The notes: generated from the letters alone by a model not told the origin. A stretch of 64,000 bases of DNA from Diphasiastrum complanatum (GCA_029204225.1 CM055094.1:7611143-7675142); one strand, 5' to 3'. Numbered from the stretch's first letter, positions 34,139 through 45,900 are shown. Translations and numbers: made by a program.

Positions 34139-35761
34139 TGTTGTCTGTGCATGACCTAGTGGTATCTCCATCCAAGGGTGGAGGTGAAGTGTGTGTGTCC
34201 AGTCTCTCAGTTCCCCTCCATGGATCCCCATGTAATTGCAAGAGGCATTAAAAGCCTATGCTAAACCTAATGAAAAATGTCATCTCATCTAGGTGCAACA
34301 TTTAAAACTTGTGTGTGACCTAGTAAGAGCCTTTTAAAGAGCCTAAATAACATCAATGAGCAGATGTTAATGTTTTTTTTTCTTCCAAAAACACAATCCG
34401 TCATGATCCAGTATAAAATAAGAAGGCAACAAACTCATTTGACCGAACTCGTTATTAGCATGGGAGGGGAAGTAACTCATGCTCTCGTGCCCATGCGATG
34501 TGTGGCACCGTTGGTCTTGACAATTTTTTGTAGGTCTCGGGATTTTTCATAACATTGGGCCACGAGCCCATGAGCCTTGGGCACATGGGAGCACATGGAT
34601 CTCAAAATTCCTCAAACACATGCAGCTCATTTTTTGGTGAACACCCGTGTCTCAAATTTTCTAGGGGGCATGTGGGACATTTATTTGCGAGCACCACACC
34701 ATCACACGCCACAAGGTGTTTAGAACTTATTCGCGTGTTTCATTATATATATGCAACAACGGCTGTTTATCCCAGAACCTTATTAGATAAATTTGAGATG
34801 CCATGTGGCATTAGGTTGGATCACAAAATTTTCCGAGCAGATGATGGGTACCAAGTAGGAAGACTCTCGCGGATAACGGGCAACATGGAGGGCAGCATGG
34901 GGGGCTTGGGCTTGGGACACATGGTGGATCAACAAAGTGTGCCGGGAGTAATCGGTCCGTGCTAATAAGCGAAAAAGCCTTAGACTTTTGGACAATGGAT
35001 ATCCATATGAATCATATCTCTCACACTCTCAACGAGCAGAGACATATTAAAATTGCAGGGGCAAGCCTTTCATGACACCCAATGCCCACTACCCAACACC
35101 CACCATGATGATATTCTTTAAATACTCAAAGGCAGCATCAATTTTGAAATGTACAATCAAGTACTACTAACTACTTACTCATATTTGCAAATTGAGAGTA
35201 CAGAGGTTAACAGTAACAGAACTGATCGATCCGCCGCAATTACTTACACATTCCTGATTGATTTCTACTACGATTCTCAACACGACCCACCAAATATTCA
35301 TGATGAATCCGCAGCAGCACAAACTAAGACGCACAAACTAAGACGGTACACCCAAACAAAGCTTAGCAATGAGCATAACCTTCCTGGTCCTTAACAGAGA
35401 AACAGACTACTGTAGTACTAACTACAGTTCACAAAAGGCGGCTTTACAGCGCCCAAGTCGCGCCTCTAACAAGTAATAATGAGCCGTGCAACTAATCATT
35501 TGATAGCACTGAAAAATAATGACGTTGTGGGTTGGGCATATGTGCAGTGCAACTGTGCAACTACGGTGAATTGATTATTGCCCCATGGACAATGACACCC
35601 CCATCCGTCCCACACTGCTCAGTGCTGTAACGTGCTGTTAGAGTTAGAGTCTTAGACCCTCGCACACTGCAGTATCAGCGGGTGAATTGTGATAAAAACT
35701 TAAAAGTGTTGCCATTACTGGCGGTATATAATATCACGCTTTTACGTGTATTATACATAGC
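34139..35761. other. No recognised gene
   Basis: Holds a TATATATA-like word near 34745 and a frame of 136 codons (34555-34965) with low-complexity His/Gly content and no recognisable domain. I do not support it as a gene. Confidence 0.4.
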
Positions 35762-36070
35762 TTGCACGATAAAGAACTTGATATGTATTATGGAATGTGG
35801 AAAAGGACAAACGCACCGGACACCCACGTCCCGGCATCGCCAAGCCAAGTGCCAACGCTGGCCAAACGCACTCAGGCAATGTCAGGCATTCGTCAATTAT
35901 CAATGACCATCTTGTTCGTAACAATATTTCTTTCTTGGGTTTTTTATGTGACAGGACTTGAATCAAGGGTACATACAACAACAACCATTGTACCACTACG
36001 CATCAACTTACATGCAACACAACATTGGTTAACGTCTGAAGATAACACACGTGACACATATATTATCTAA
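35762..36070 (+). other. Unrecognised 102-codon frame with one hydrophobic segment
   Basis: The frame has a hydrophobic segment of about 18 residues (SMTILFVTIFLSWVFYVTG) after a basic N-terminal half, and a TATA-like GGTATATAATATC about 40 bp upstream at 35723. The nearby base composition is richer in GC than the flanks. Nothing else supports a gene, and a chance frame is likely. Confidence 0.15.
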
Positions 36071-36107
36071 AACCAGGTCTCTTTTTAAAGAAATGCTTGT
36101 ACTGTGG

Positions 36108-36669
36108 AAACCTCTTTTAACTTTGTTTCTAGAGTTGCAATCTTTTGAGAGCTGCACGTGGCTGGTGGTGAGTTGGCTCAGCTTATCCCATTTGTGCGGT
36201 TGTCCCATGCTACTGAGACTCCTCTCTTTTATAGTCACCATGTGCGCTTTTAGGATCTTTCTAATATCCAGTCTGCAACAGGTACTCGTCAAGGTGATCC
36301 TTTGGGTGGTCCTCTTTTCGCTCTGGCTCATTTCCGTGCACTTCGAGCTTTTGTAGAGGCCTTTCTCTCCTGCTTATTTCCTTCGGTTGCTGATGACACT
36401 CATATTGTTGGTCCTGCTCTTACGGTGCTCCTCGCATTTCATCATTTTTCTGAGCAGCTGGCTTCTCTTGGTTTGTCTATTCAACCTCGCAAGTGTTTAG
36501 TAGGTCCTCCCCCGGACTTTGTTCCTCCTCAAGGTTTCTTTGCTCCTTCAAATGTCATTCTGGGTGTTTCTTTTGGGTATGCTTCCTTCAGCTCTGCTTT
36601 TCTTGGTGAGGCTCTCTAGGAAGATGTTGCTCATTCAGATCTGCTTCCCCGGTTGGGCGACACTCAGGT
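36108..36669 (+). pseudogene. Non-LTR reverse transcriptase fragment (palm)
   Basis: The translation carries the RT motifs GTRQGDPLGGPLFALAHFRAL and VADDTHIVGP, the latter in the YADD position, then LASLGLSIQPRKC and DLLPRLGDTQV. There are in-frame stops (for example at 36617) and an N-terminal frameshift. It ends abruptly at 36669, where minus-strand copia sequence begins. The matching C-terminal zinc region of the same kind of protein is at 53345-53560 on the same strand, 16.7 kb away. I therefore read the two as parts of one LINE-type element separated by the copia nest. Confidence 0.8.
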
Positions 36670-36682
36670 TACAATACTTTCA

Positions 36683-39600
36683 GAGTGATCCTTAAAATAA
36701 AAATAATATTTACAATATTAAAGACCTGGAGATCAAGCCAAGATGATTTATGTCTTTCAAAGTCCTTCTTGGCTAGAGGCTCGGTGAGTAACTCTGCATA
36801 ACAATTTGAAGTTGATACATTCTCAAGGAGAATCTCACCATCCATAACTTTTTCTCTTACATAATGGTGTGCTATCTCTATGTGTTTACTTTTTGCATGG
36901 TAGATTGTATTACTTGCAAGATATTGGGCCGAGATGCTATCACATTTGATGCAAGGTAATTCCTCCTCTTGAGTGATCCCGAGCTCCACTAGTAACCTTT
37001 TGATCCAAATGACTTCCTTTGTGCATTGTCTGGTGGCCTCTTTTATCAGATTGGTACTGTTGCTGAAAAGCAATGTATCATCCATGTATAAAGTGATAAT
37101 GATAAAAGACTGCTACACTGCTTTGAAGTAAAAATTTTGCTTCAAGCCATAAAGTGCCTTATGGATTTTACACACATGATTGTGTTTACCCTCAATAATA
37201 TAACCTTCAGGTTGCACCATGTAAATGTCTTCTTTGATAACTCCATTGAGATATGATGTCTGTACATCCATTTGATGTATTTCCAAATCTGCTGCAGTGG
37301 CAAATGATAGCAAAAGTCTAATAGAAGAATGCTTGACTACTGGACTGAAGGTCTCAATGTAATTGATGTTGTATACATGAGAAAATCCTCTGGCAACAAG
37401 TCATGCCTTTCTTCTATTAATGCTTCCATCTGCATTGTACTTGACTTTGAAAATCCATTTGCAATCAACTACGTTTCTGCTAGTAGGTAATTTGACAATT
37501 GTCCATGTCTGGTTCTTGATAAGAGATGAATACTCTTTATCCATGGCTTCTTTCCAAAGATCTGAATCAGGCTGACTGAGTGCCTCTTGGACAGTCATCA
37601 GCTCTTGAACAAAGGTAGGCTGCAAACTCGTCGATATACTTCACAGGTGGTCTGCTAGTCCTTGAAGATTTTCTGGGTAGTAGAGGAAGTTGATCATTTC
37701 CATCATACTGTAGTTGCTGAACTGCAACATCATCATCTTCTAATTCGTCGTTGATTTGTTATTCGTCAAAAGTAAAAAAGCTTGGACCTTCAATGGGAAT
37801 AGTCGATTGAGGAACTGGAAAGTTCAATATGTCAGGAGAATCTGAAAGTTCGGCTACATGGGAACTGTCTTTTCCCTTGAGGTCTTGAAATTGATCTTTG
37901 ATGAAGATGACATTCGGCTAGTGAATATCTTCAACTCGATGGGATCGAACAACTTGTAGGCTTGATCTAAAGTAGTGTAGCTGATGAAAATACATTTGAT
38001 ACTCTAGGAGTCGAGTTTCTTCCTGAGATCACGAGGTATCTGCGCAAAAGCAGTACATCCAAAAACTAGTAGGTTTGATAAAGAAGGTTTGGTACCTATC
38101 CAAACTTCGAATGGTGTTTTGTCTGAGAGACCTTTAGTAGGACAATTGTTCTGGATATAGGTTGTTGTTGAAACAGCTTCAGCCCAGAAGGACTTCGAAA
38201 GTGTCGCATGTGATAACATGCACTTTGCCGATTCAACTAAGGTTCTGTTCTTTCTCTCAACAAGACCACTGTGACTGAGGTGCATAGGAGGTAATGTATT
38301 GTTGCTCAATGCCGTTGTTAAGGCAATACTCCTTGAATTCAGTGGAGATGTATTCTCCCCCGTTATTTGACCTCAGTGCTTTGATTCGTTTGCCAATTTG
38401 ATTCTCAACATGCTCTTTGAATTGTCTGAATTTCATAAAGCCTCTGATTTATGTTTAATGAAATAAACAACTGTTCTTCTGAAGAATTCGTCAATAAAAG
38501 TAATGAAATACTTTGCATCTAGCAATGAAGGAGTTTGCATAGGTCCACATATATCTGTATGAACAACATCTAATAGGCCTTTTGCTGCATGCCTATGGTT
38601 TGATCTAAAAGGATTCCTAGCCTGCTTTCCAAAGATGCAGCTATGACAGACAGGGAGATCGACCTTACCAGAAGGATAGTCGAGATCAAGAACCATGGAT
38701 TGTTTGGACATGTTCAAAACATATGCATAATTCAAGTGTCCTAAGCAATGATGCCATAGTAATGCTTTATTGACTAGAACAGAGGTTTTCAACCCTTGAC
38801 TAGACTCAAAATAACAATGTGCCAATCTATATAAGTAACCCAGCCTCTTGCTGAGTGCAAGGATCTTATTACTTCTATCAATAATTTTGCATTGATCATA
38901 TTTGAATCTACCTTATGACCTAAATTTGTAATTCTACTTACTAACAACAGATTTGTAGAAAGTTTAGGAGCATATAAGACCTTTGATAGCAGTGTGAATT
39001 GATCATGCTGGAATCACAATCTTACAGTACCTTCACCTTCAATGGTGTGAGTATTATTGTCACCAAGATGAAAAAATTTCTTCAAGTTGTAAGACGTGTA
39101 GGAGTTGAAAATCTCATGTTGATTGGTCATGTGTTGAGTTGCTCTAGAATCAAGAAACCATGAATCATCCAAAAATGCGCTTTGGTTTTTTACCATGAAT
39201 GCGCCTTCGTCCACTTCGACCTGGGGAGATGATGAAACTGTGTTTGCTTGTTAATCAGGTTGCTTGGCTGCATTCTTTCCTTGGAAAATTTGGCAATCCT
39301 TGATCTCATGGTAATTGCGCTTGCAATACCTGCAAAACATCTTCTTCTTTGACTGTGGATTTGATGATTGTAATTGACTTTGAGTCAGCTTCTGATTCGT
39401 CGCAACCTTCTTGGAGCTTTTCTGCTTCTGTCACTTAGAGACTTTGTTGACATATAGAGCCTGAGAGAAGGAAGTAGACAGAGTGTCTTGACTTCTTCTA
39501 TTGTCTTCTTGCAGCAACATAGTGATAACTCTAGTAAGAGTTAAATCTGAGTGTGTCGATATGATCATCACCTAGTTCTCATATGTAGAGGGCAAACTTG

Positions 39601-39684
39601 AAAGCAATGTCATAATTGCGTCTTGATCATCTATGACTGATCCGACAGTGGCCATCTATTGCAAGATATTCTTAAACTGGTTAA
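36683..39684 (-). pseudogene. Copia element I/H, downstream part: gag end to RNase H
   Basis: In order from 39684 down: the C-terminal half of gag; a CCHC knuckle (CRYCKRNYHEIKDC, 39293-39334); protease with DSRATQH where DSGATQH is expected (39131-39151); GAG-pre-integrase and integrase (38825-38433, 38309-38004); reverse transcriptase start (37625-37401) and middle (37313-37113). Then a MDDTLLF motif is fused directly to the RNase H end (37085-36669), so about half of RT and RNase H is deleted. The gag reading joins exactly with the gag end at 44649 once element D is removed. The 3' LTR is absent. Confidence 0.88.
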
Positions 39685-39936
39685 TGTGAAGGATTTCAGA
39701 TCATTCAAGATCCAATCCATGTCCTTGATCTTTGGTCACAAAAAGGAACAAACCAACAATCCTGCCAATGTAGAAAAAACAGCATCTACATACAAAATGA
39801 GATGCAAACTCTAAGAGATACTGATCAAACATGAACCAAAACATAAAATATGCTTGGTGTCCATACAATTATAGTACCCTACTATATTTCACATGTGTTT
39901 AACCGAAAATAGCAATAAATGATCATTCTACACACA
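39685..39936 (-). repeat. 3' LTR of element D (last 252 bp)
   Basis: This aligns, inverted, with 45042-45297 of the 5' LTR of D. It ends GATTTCAG/TTCACA on the minus strand and is followed by the target duplication TTAAC at 39680-39684. The first 390 bp of the LTR (U3 and TATA) are replaced by the unrecognised sequence at 39937-41735. Confidence 0.88.
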
Positions 39937-40382
39937 AGATATGTGAATGAAATGATGCCTCCATGTTTCAAATTTTGAACTCTCTGGAAAATTACAGCAA
40001 CCAAACAATAAATGTAAGTGATGACCATTTGCTTGCTTGTCTCCTCCAACTTTGTCCTTTCTTGATATGTCTCCACGATAAAATTCCATGAATGAGCCTC
40101 CATCTCCATCTTGCCACAAGATATCATCAACACTTGATGACTTGGCCATGAATGAGTGACATAATGAACCTCCAATAGCTTCATTTCCATCAGCAAAACC
40201 AGCCAAGAATGCTAGTACAATTCCAACAATAAGATATTGCAAGACAATGTAGCTAGTTTGTCCATATCTTGAAATTTGAAAACATCCACATGAAATAGCT
40301 CAAACATGAGATAGAACAAGTAAAGTAAACTTGAACAACAATTTCTTGCTGCTCCTTTGACCTTACTTGAGTCTTCAATAAG
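39937..40382 (-). other. Second part of the acquired segment in element D
   Basis: Not similar to any LTR or pol part of the family. On the minus strand a frame at 40242-39928 begins with a hydrophobic, signal-peptide-like run (QYLIVGIVLAFLAGFADG) and continues with DDILWQDGDGGSFMEFYRGD and GGDKQANG. I do not recognise it. It may be a separate exon or gene piece, or the untranslated end of the 445-codon frame. Confidence 0.45.
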
Positions 40383-41720
40383 TTACAAAAATAGATCCAT
40401 AACATCTTTGCCAATTACCTCTCCTTTGATGCTCTTGACTAGCTCCAAATTGCCACCTTTCCTTTTGTGTTGTTGAAGCCCTTTGAGATCAACCTCTTGA
40501 CCATCAAAGTCATTGAACAAACTTTGTTTTCCAGATCCATTACTTTTTTTTTCAGTAGGAAAACCATGAGAACCAATATCCATTTGCATAGCATCATCTA
40601 CACAAGAAAATTCTCCAAAACATGCGAGTAAAGCAAAATGAGTCGCTTCCACTTGCTTGATCATCAAAGATATCAAAGATATGAATATCTTTAGACTTGA
40701 ACCTCTAGAAATACTCCTTCTCAACATATGATCTAGATCCAACAAGATCTCATCAATGCTTGATGTTGATCTTCCATAAAGGTTAGTGAAAACAATGTCA
40801 CCAATGTCACCATCATAAATCAAAAGATAGATTCCAAACTTTCCATCCAACATGAAGTAGAGTATGTGAAGATGAGTATCAAACCTAATAAATCTAGCCT
40901 TATTGAGTCCATAACAAACCTCAATAAGCTCACCAATGAGATCTCCCTTGCCTCGAAGAAATTGCCTCTCGATTTGCTCCATGTGGTCTTCTCCAACCAA
41001 CCTTTTGCCATCTTGATCATGAGTGATCAATTCACAATCATAGAATCCTTTGAGTTGATGAAGAGATGTGAGATCCATGCCTTGGATCTTCCCAAGAACC
41101 AATCTTCCATTTCTCTTTCCTCCATAAGACTCCCTCTTAATGATTGCATCATAAGAAGTAGAAACCTCAAAAACATTAGAAGCCATGAAAAATATGATTA
41201 GTAACTTCAACATAAGGATGATTGAAGTACTCTCTTTTTTCAAACAAGAACTTCTATTCAATGTTTTGGGTAATGACTCATATGATAATGATTCTTCCTC
41301 ACTATCTTTCACAATGACATCATTCAAAGTACATCCTACTTTGAACTCTTCACATACTTCTCTTCTCCTTGACTTGTGACTATCTCCCTCACCAAGTCTC
41401 TTGATAGAACCCTTTGATCTATTCTCTTTATGAAGACATGTGACTCCACTTGCTGCAAAAATGACTTTCTTGGAATCATCACAAAATAATGTAGAAGAAC
41501 CACCTCCTTCATGAATGCACCTAGCAACATCTTTTGACATATGATCAAAGAAGTCATTAACAACAATCTTTTCCAAGGAAGAACCTTCACCTCCATTGAT
41601 GAAGTTAGCTCTTTCCTTACCTTTTGCATGCTTGCACTTGCCATGAAGAACCATTGAAACACTATCATTATCCTCAAGACTAGCCAAGTTAGCACAAAGA
41701 TGAACATCTCCAAGAAGCAT
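40383..41720 (-). CDS. Unrecognised 445-codon frame inside copia element D
   Basis: The frame is uninterrupted from an ATG at 41720 to 40383, in the place where integrase, reverse transcriptase and RNase H belong. No HSD, DNGGEY, YVDD or RNase H motif is present. The N-terminal 160 residues are polar with many Lys, Glu and Ser. Residues 167-182 (IILMLKLLIIFFMASN) are hydrophobic and could be a membrane helix or an internal signal anchor. Residues 210-310 have a regular, folded-looking composition (ELIEVCYGLNKARF, LDGKFGIYLLIYD). Residues 370-425 match the block in element C (5670-5859). ALLACFGEFSCVDDAMQ also loosely resembles the linker before copia reverse transcriptase, so a degenerate native origin for the end is possible. 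Expression is unknown. Confidence 0.45.
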   Translation of the reverse strand: MLLGDVHLCANLASLEDNDSVSMVLHGKCKHAKGKERANFINGGEGSSLEKIVVNDFFDHMSKDVARCIHEGGGSSTLFCDDSKKVIFAASGVTCLHKENRSKGSIKRLGEGDSHKSRRREVCEEFKVGCTLNDVIVKDSEEESLSYESLPKTLNRSSCLKKESTSIILMLKLLIIFFMASNVFEVSTSYDAIIKRESYGGKRNGRLVLGKIQGMDLTSLHQLKGFYDCELITHDQDGKRLVGEDHMEQIERQFLRGKGDLIGELIEVCYGLNKARFIRFDTHLHILYFMLDGKFGIYLLIYDGDIGDIVFTNLYGRSTSSIDEILLDLDHMLRRSISRGSSLKIFISLISLMIKQVEATHFALLACFGEFSCVDDAMQMDIGSHGFPTEKKSNGSGKQSLFNDFDGQEVDLKGLQQHKRKGGNLELVKSIKGEVIGKDVMDLFL

Positions 41721-41744
41721 ATTAGACTCAACCTAGATCTAGCA

Positions 41745-42616
41745 TAAGGAAGCTTTTTAGACTTTGCATAAGATCCACCAATCTTATTGATGCTAGAAGG
41801 GAACTTTGGAAAGCTGAGACCAATCTCCTTTTCCATTCCATCCTTTTTGTTATCCATAACAAAAGCATCAAGCTTGAAAAGTCTACCTTGTCTATTGCCC
41901 CTAGCAACCAAGATTTCTTCCTTTGTAATGAAACAAGCGTCACCACCAAACTTTACCATGTATCCTTTCTCTATCATTTGACCAACACTTAGAAAATTCT
42001 TTGAAAGTGAAGGAATGTAAAGAACACCATCAAGTCTTGCTTTCCTATTAGTAGAGAGACAAATAGGAATTAAACCAATACCTTTAATCACACACGCACC
42101 ACCATTGGCCATGTGAATTGCTTTCTTGGCTCCATCATAAGTGACCAAAGAAGTAAAGAACTCCTTGTGACTAGTCATGTGTGAACTAGCTCCACTACCA
42201 ATCCACCATGAATCTTTGTCACCTTCACTTGATATTGGACTTGAAGAACACATCAAAAGAGAATCACCACCACCTAGATCCTCATCATTAGTAGTAAAGT
42301 TGATTTGCTTGCTACCTTCATCTCTTTGCGTCTTCAAACATTCATTTGCAAAATGCCCTTTGATTCCACAATAAAAGCATTTTAACTTAGACTCATCTTT
42401 CTTTTTGCCAAAAGTGGAAGTCTCACCTTGACCTTGCCCTTTAGACCACTTGCCTTTGTCTTTGCCCTTGAACTTGCCTTTAATGAACATGGCCTCCTCT
42501 TCATATTGAGGTGTCGATGTAGATCCACTTCTTCTTGATTGAAGCCTATACTCCTCATTCACCAAGATCTCTTGCAAATCCACAATACTTGGCAAAGTCT
42601 TTTAAATAGCAAAACT
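41745..42616 (-). pseudogene. gag C-terminus, protease and GAG-pre-integrase start of element D
   Basis: The minus strand from 42616 continues the gag that stops at 46377 on the plus strand: FAI-stop-KTLPSIVDLQEIL matches element C. The CCHC knuckle (CFYCGIKGHFANEC) is intact. The protease site is GSGASSH at about 42187-42207, with the catalytic Asp changed to Gly. The frame runs through AKSKKLPYARS of the GAG-pre-integrase region and then leaves copia sequence near 41740. An open frame of 419 codons (42595-41336) continues out of phase into the acquired segment. Confidence 0.85.
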
Positions 42617-43180
42617 CGGTTGCAGAGATGCATCTATGGTCTAAAACAGACATCACGAGCTCGGTACAAGAAGCGCGATGGTTTTCTAAAATCTCTAGAC
42701 TTCATTCCTACACAACCAGACTGTAATGTCTACATAAAAAGAGTAGAATTTTTTTTTGTGATACTGACAATCTTCGTGGATGATTCCCTAATGATAGGAA
42801 ATTCCTTGATGCTGATCAAAGACATGAAGAGTCAGATTTCTGAAAGCTACAAAATCACAGATCTTGGAGAAGCAACAAAATGTCTCGGGCTGGAGATTAG
42901 AAGAGATCAAACAAAGGGTGAAATGCAGTTGAGTCAGTTAGAATACACCAGAAAGGTGCTCAAGCAGTACCACATGATGGACTGCAAAGAAAAGACCACA
43001 ACAATGATAGCTGGAGCCAAGCTCACGAAGCAGGATTGCCCAAAAACAGAAGAGGAAGAATAGAAGATGGTAGGTATACCCTACCAGAACTTAATCGGTA
43101 GTCTGATGTACCTCACAATTTGTACCAGACCCGATCTAGCTTTCTCTGTTTATGCCTTGAGCCAATTCTCTTCCAATCCT
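42617..43180 (+). pseudogene. Copia element E/F, reverse transcriptase part (inverted segment)
   Basis: The plus strand begins within RT at RLQRCIYGLKQTSRARYKK, after a loss of roughly 430 bp of the RT start, and includes the FVDDSLMI catalytic motif and the TRPDLAFSVYALSQFSSNPH end. A TAG at 43062-43064 interrupts the frame. RNase H, the polypurine tract and the first part of the LTR are deleted at 43180. Its 5' half lies on the minus strand at 46378-48720. Confidence 0.88.
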
Positions 43181-43607
43181 CATAGTGGAGATATAAATTA
43201 TCCTTTCTAGATCATAAATACATAAGAGAATAGACAAAATTTTTGAAATTGACAGAGAGAGACGTAGCGAGTAGAGCATGAAAGAAAATACTAGAAATGA
43301 AAGAGCTGTGTATGAAAGTCTGCCAACGAGTAGAACACAGCAAAAAGAGCAGAGTGTCATTCCGCCAACGAGCGAGACACTGACGATCTCGCTCTAAAAA
43401 TTAAACTCATAATACAGTTGTTCTATTTTTGTGCATTTCCTTGTCTTGCATCGTTTGTCTTGATAGCCAGAAAGAATGTGTTCTTTGATGTGTAGTCATG
43501 TGTCTAGGTTCATGTGAAGCTTCCGCGGAAAAGAAAATTCAAAGACACAAAATCATTCGCGAATACGAAAACAAAAACGAAAAAGAAACAGTTTCACTTT
43601 CGCGACA
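43181..43607 (+). repeat. 3' LTR of element E/F (last 427 bp)
   Basis: This aligns, inverted, with 48800-49229 of the 5' LTR. It ends CGCGACA at 43607 and is followed by the target duplication GCTAT (43608-43612). Confidence 0.92.
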
Positions 43608-44002
43608 GCTATTGCGCTACTGCTTATCAGTAGAGATGCTTATTATCAGACTTATTCTCAGTTATTCATAGAAAACTTAGAGTGAGCAGTTCTTTTATTA
43701 TTGTTTTGAGCTCATTAGCATCTGATTTTGTTTTTCTGAATCAATACTATCTTCTTATTGCGTTCAGTATATGTCAGAATGCATGCATCTCTGTATTGCT
43801 TTTGTAACTGATAGAAATTGATTGAGAATTCAATACTTTATGTTTGGCTATGTAATCACTTAGTATCTAGTGATTTCAAAGTTAGTTGCTAAAGATTGAA
43901 CGTGATTTTCATCACTACTGCTTTGTTCAATTTTTTTATAGGGGTAGTAATGCATTAGAAGTAGGACGTTTCCACATTACATTTACCATCCTATTTTCGG
44001 CA
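43608..44002 (+). repeat. 5' LTR of element I/H, downstream part (inverted segment)
   Basis: This continues the LTR whose upstream part is at 49604-50379 on the minus strand. The two were split by the insertion of E/F. It aligns with LTR M at 18405-18795 (GGCTATGTAATCACTTAGTA, then GTAGTAATGCATTAGAA) and ends TTTTCGGCA, followed at once by the primer-binding site. Confidence 0.88.
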
Positions 44003-44014
44003 TGGTATCAAAGC
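44003..44014 (+). other. Primer-binding site of element I/H
   Basis: TGGTATCAAAGC, one base from the usual TGGTATCAGAGC, directly after the LTR. Confidence 0.85.
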
Positions 44015-44270
44015 ATTATTCCATAGTATCAGTGCTAGATCACTACTTCTTTATCTGAATCGTCACGGTATCAAACTTGTGATTTCTATCAAGGCCTAAT
44101 ACTATTTCGATATCAGAGTGAAAGCTCTAATACTTGATATCTTTCGCGATATCAAATTGATATATTATACTTTAATTCCTTTCATCTTTTCAATAATAGA
44201 GAATTGATTTCATGTTGTTGGCATTACTACATCTTAGTATCATCGATACAATTGACAGACTAAGTTCCAG

Positions 44271-44649
44271 ATGGATTCTCAAAGTAAAGCTGGTCTTATT
44301 GCAAACAAGCTGAATGGATCCAATTATCATTTGTGGAAATTTAAGATGACGACCTTGCTAATCACCAAAAAATTTTATGGGATGTAATTACATGTACAGA
44401 AGTAAAACTTGAAGATGACACAAAAGACTCAAAGTGGAAATCGAAGGATGGTAAAGCTTTCGCACTTATTATCCTCAATATATCATATACACAGATTGGA
44501 CACGTAGCTGAAGCTAAAACGTCAAAAGACGTTTGAGACACCTGAACTCACTATATGATGTGAGGGACGTAACTACTAAGTTACATCTACGAAGGAAATT
44601 CTTCACATTCAAGATGTCTAATGGTGATTCTCTTCAGAGTCACATTAAC
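44271..44649 (+). pseudogene. gag N-terminus of copia element I/H (inverted segment)
   Basis: The ATG at 44271 begins MDSQSKAGLIANKLNGSNYH, then LWKFKMTTLL, a copia UBN2-type gag. After a frameshift the pattern continues (LRRKFFTFKMSNGDSLQSHIN) up to 44649, where the LTR of element D begins. The next residues, QFKNILQ, are found on the minus strand at 39684 on the far side of D. Confidence 0.85.
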
Positions 44650-45297
44650 TGTGAGAGATTTCAACTAGTTTAGTTTAGTCATATTTTGGCAAATTGTCAA
44701 TAAGAGGCCAAAACTCATTTTAGACTTAGAGACAAACTTTTTGAAGTTATATTAGTTTAAAATACATTCAATAAACACTTTTTGAAAGTGTGGGAAAGTT
44801 GGTAGTCGAGTTTGAGAGAGATTCAAATTTGAACTTTGGGTACATTGAATCTAGACCCAAAAATAGTAGGGTTTACATTTTGGAGGCAAAGACAAGTGGC
44901 CAAATAGGGTTTGGACACTCTATAAAAGGATGTAACTCGTGGAGAGACACATATTCTCTCTTCTCTCCCTCATTTCATCATTATACATGGTTCTCTTTGG
45001 GTTCTACTACTCATTGGTGCACTATCTTGGTGTTATCTTGCAATCTTGTGTGTAGAATGATCATTTATTGCTATTTTCGATTAAACACATGTGAAATACA
45101 GTAGGGTACTGTAATTTATGGAAAACAAACATATCTTATGTTTTGGTTCATGTTTGATTAGTATCTCTTAGAGTTTGCATCTCATTTTGTATGTAGATGC
45201 TGTTTTTTCTACATTGGCAGGATTGTGGGTTTGCTCCTTTTTGCAACCAAAGATCAGGGACATGGATTGGATCTTGAATGATCTGAAATCCTTCACA
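44650..45297 (+). repeat. 5' LTR of element D (inverted segment)
   Basis: The 648-bp LTR begins TGTGAGAGATTT and ends ATCCTTCACA. It aligns along its length with the LTR of element C. It is preceded by TTAAC (44645-44649), the target duplication whose partner lies at 39680-39684. Confidence 0.93.
44921..44927 (+). promoter_or_regulatory. TATA box in 5' LTR of element D
   Basis: TATAAAA in CTATAAAAGGATGTAACTC, kept in the LTR of element C. Confidence 0.7.
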
Positions 45298-45309
45298 TGG
45301 AATCATAGC
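45298..45309 (+). other. Primer-binding site of element D (decayed)
   Basis: TGGAATCATAGC directly after the LTR, two changes from TGGTATCAGAGC. Confidence 0.75.
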
Positions 45310-45900
45310 TCTTGTGTTTCAGGTTATGAAAGGATCAGCCATCTTTAGCAAGGATTTGGAGGAGTTACCAATGCTAGAGCATGCTAGATTGATTTCTAAT
45401 AAAAAATCAGCATTTTTGCATGTGTAGAATTGATCTTTTGTAGGTCAAAACTCAATATAGGGTTATATACTTGATCAATTCTGACTTCACACTTGGCTTA
45501 CTATATTTAGATGATTTCTGGTGCATTAGGAAGGCCTCATTGGAGTCTACAAGAAGATATATCAAGTTTTCTAGAAATTGCATGTAGAATTTGAGATATT
45601 CAATTTTTTGTGATTTTGTCAAAACCCTAATTTTGATTGGATCTCTAGTTTGTGAGGTTACTGAACTTCATTTGAGTGTGTTTCAATCCTAGTAAGTGGC
45701 AAGAATCATTAGATTGAGGATAGATCATAGGTTGACCAAGATTTCACTATTCTATGTGTTGAGTTTCTAGTTAGAAGTGCTAGAAGAGATTTGAGAGGTT
45801 CCATATCTTTGTGATTTCTTCTTGAGTTCATTTGTTGACATTCAAGAGAGTTCTTTGTGCATTAGAACAGGTTGAAAGAAGAATATCATATCATTGCAAC

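Noticed and set aside
34555-34965. 136-codon frame with many His and Gly
   Set aside because: No recognisable domain and no promoter or splice support.
40866-41201. 111-codon plus-strand frame
   Set aside because: It is antisense to the 445-codon minus-strand frame and is shorter, with no motif.
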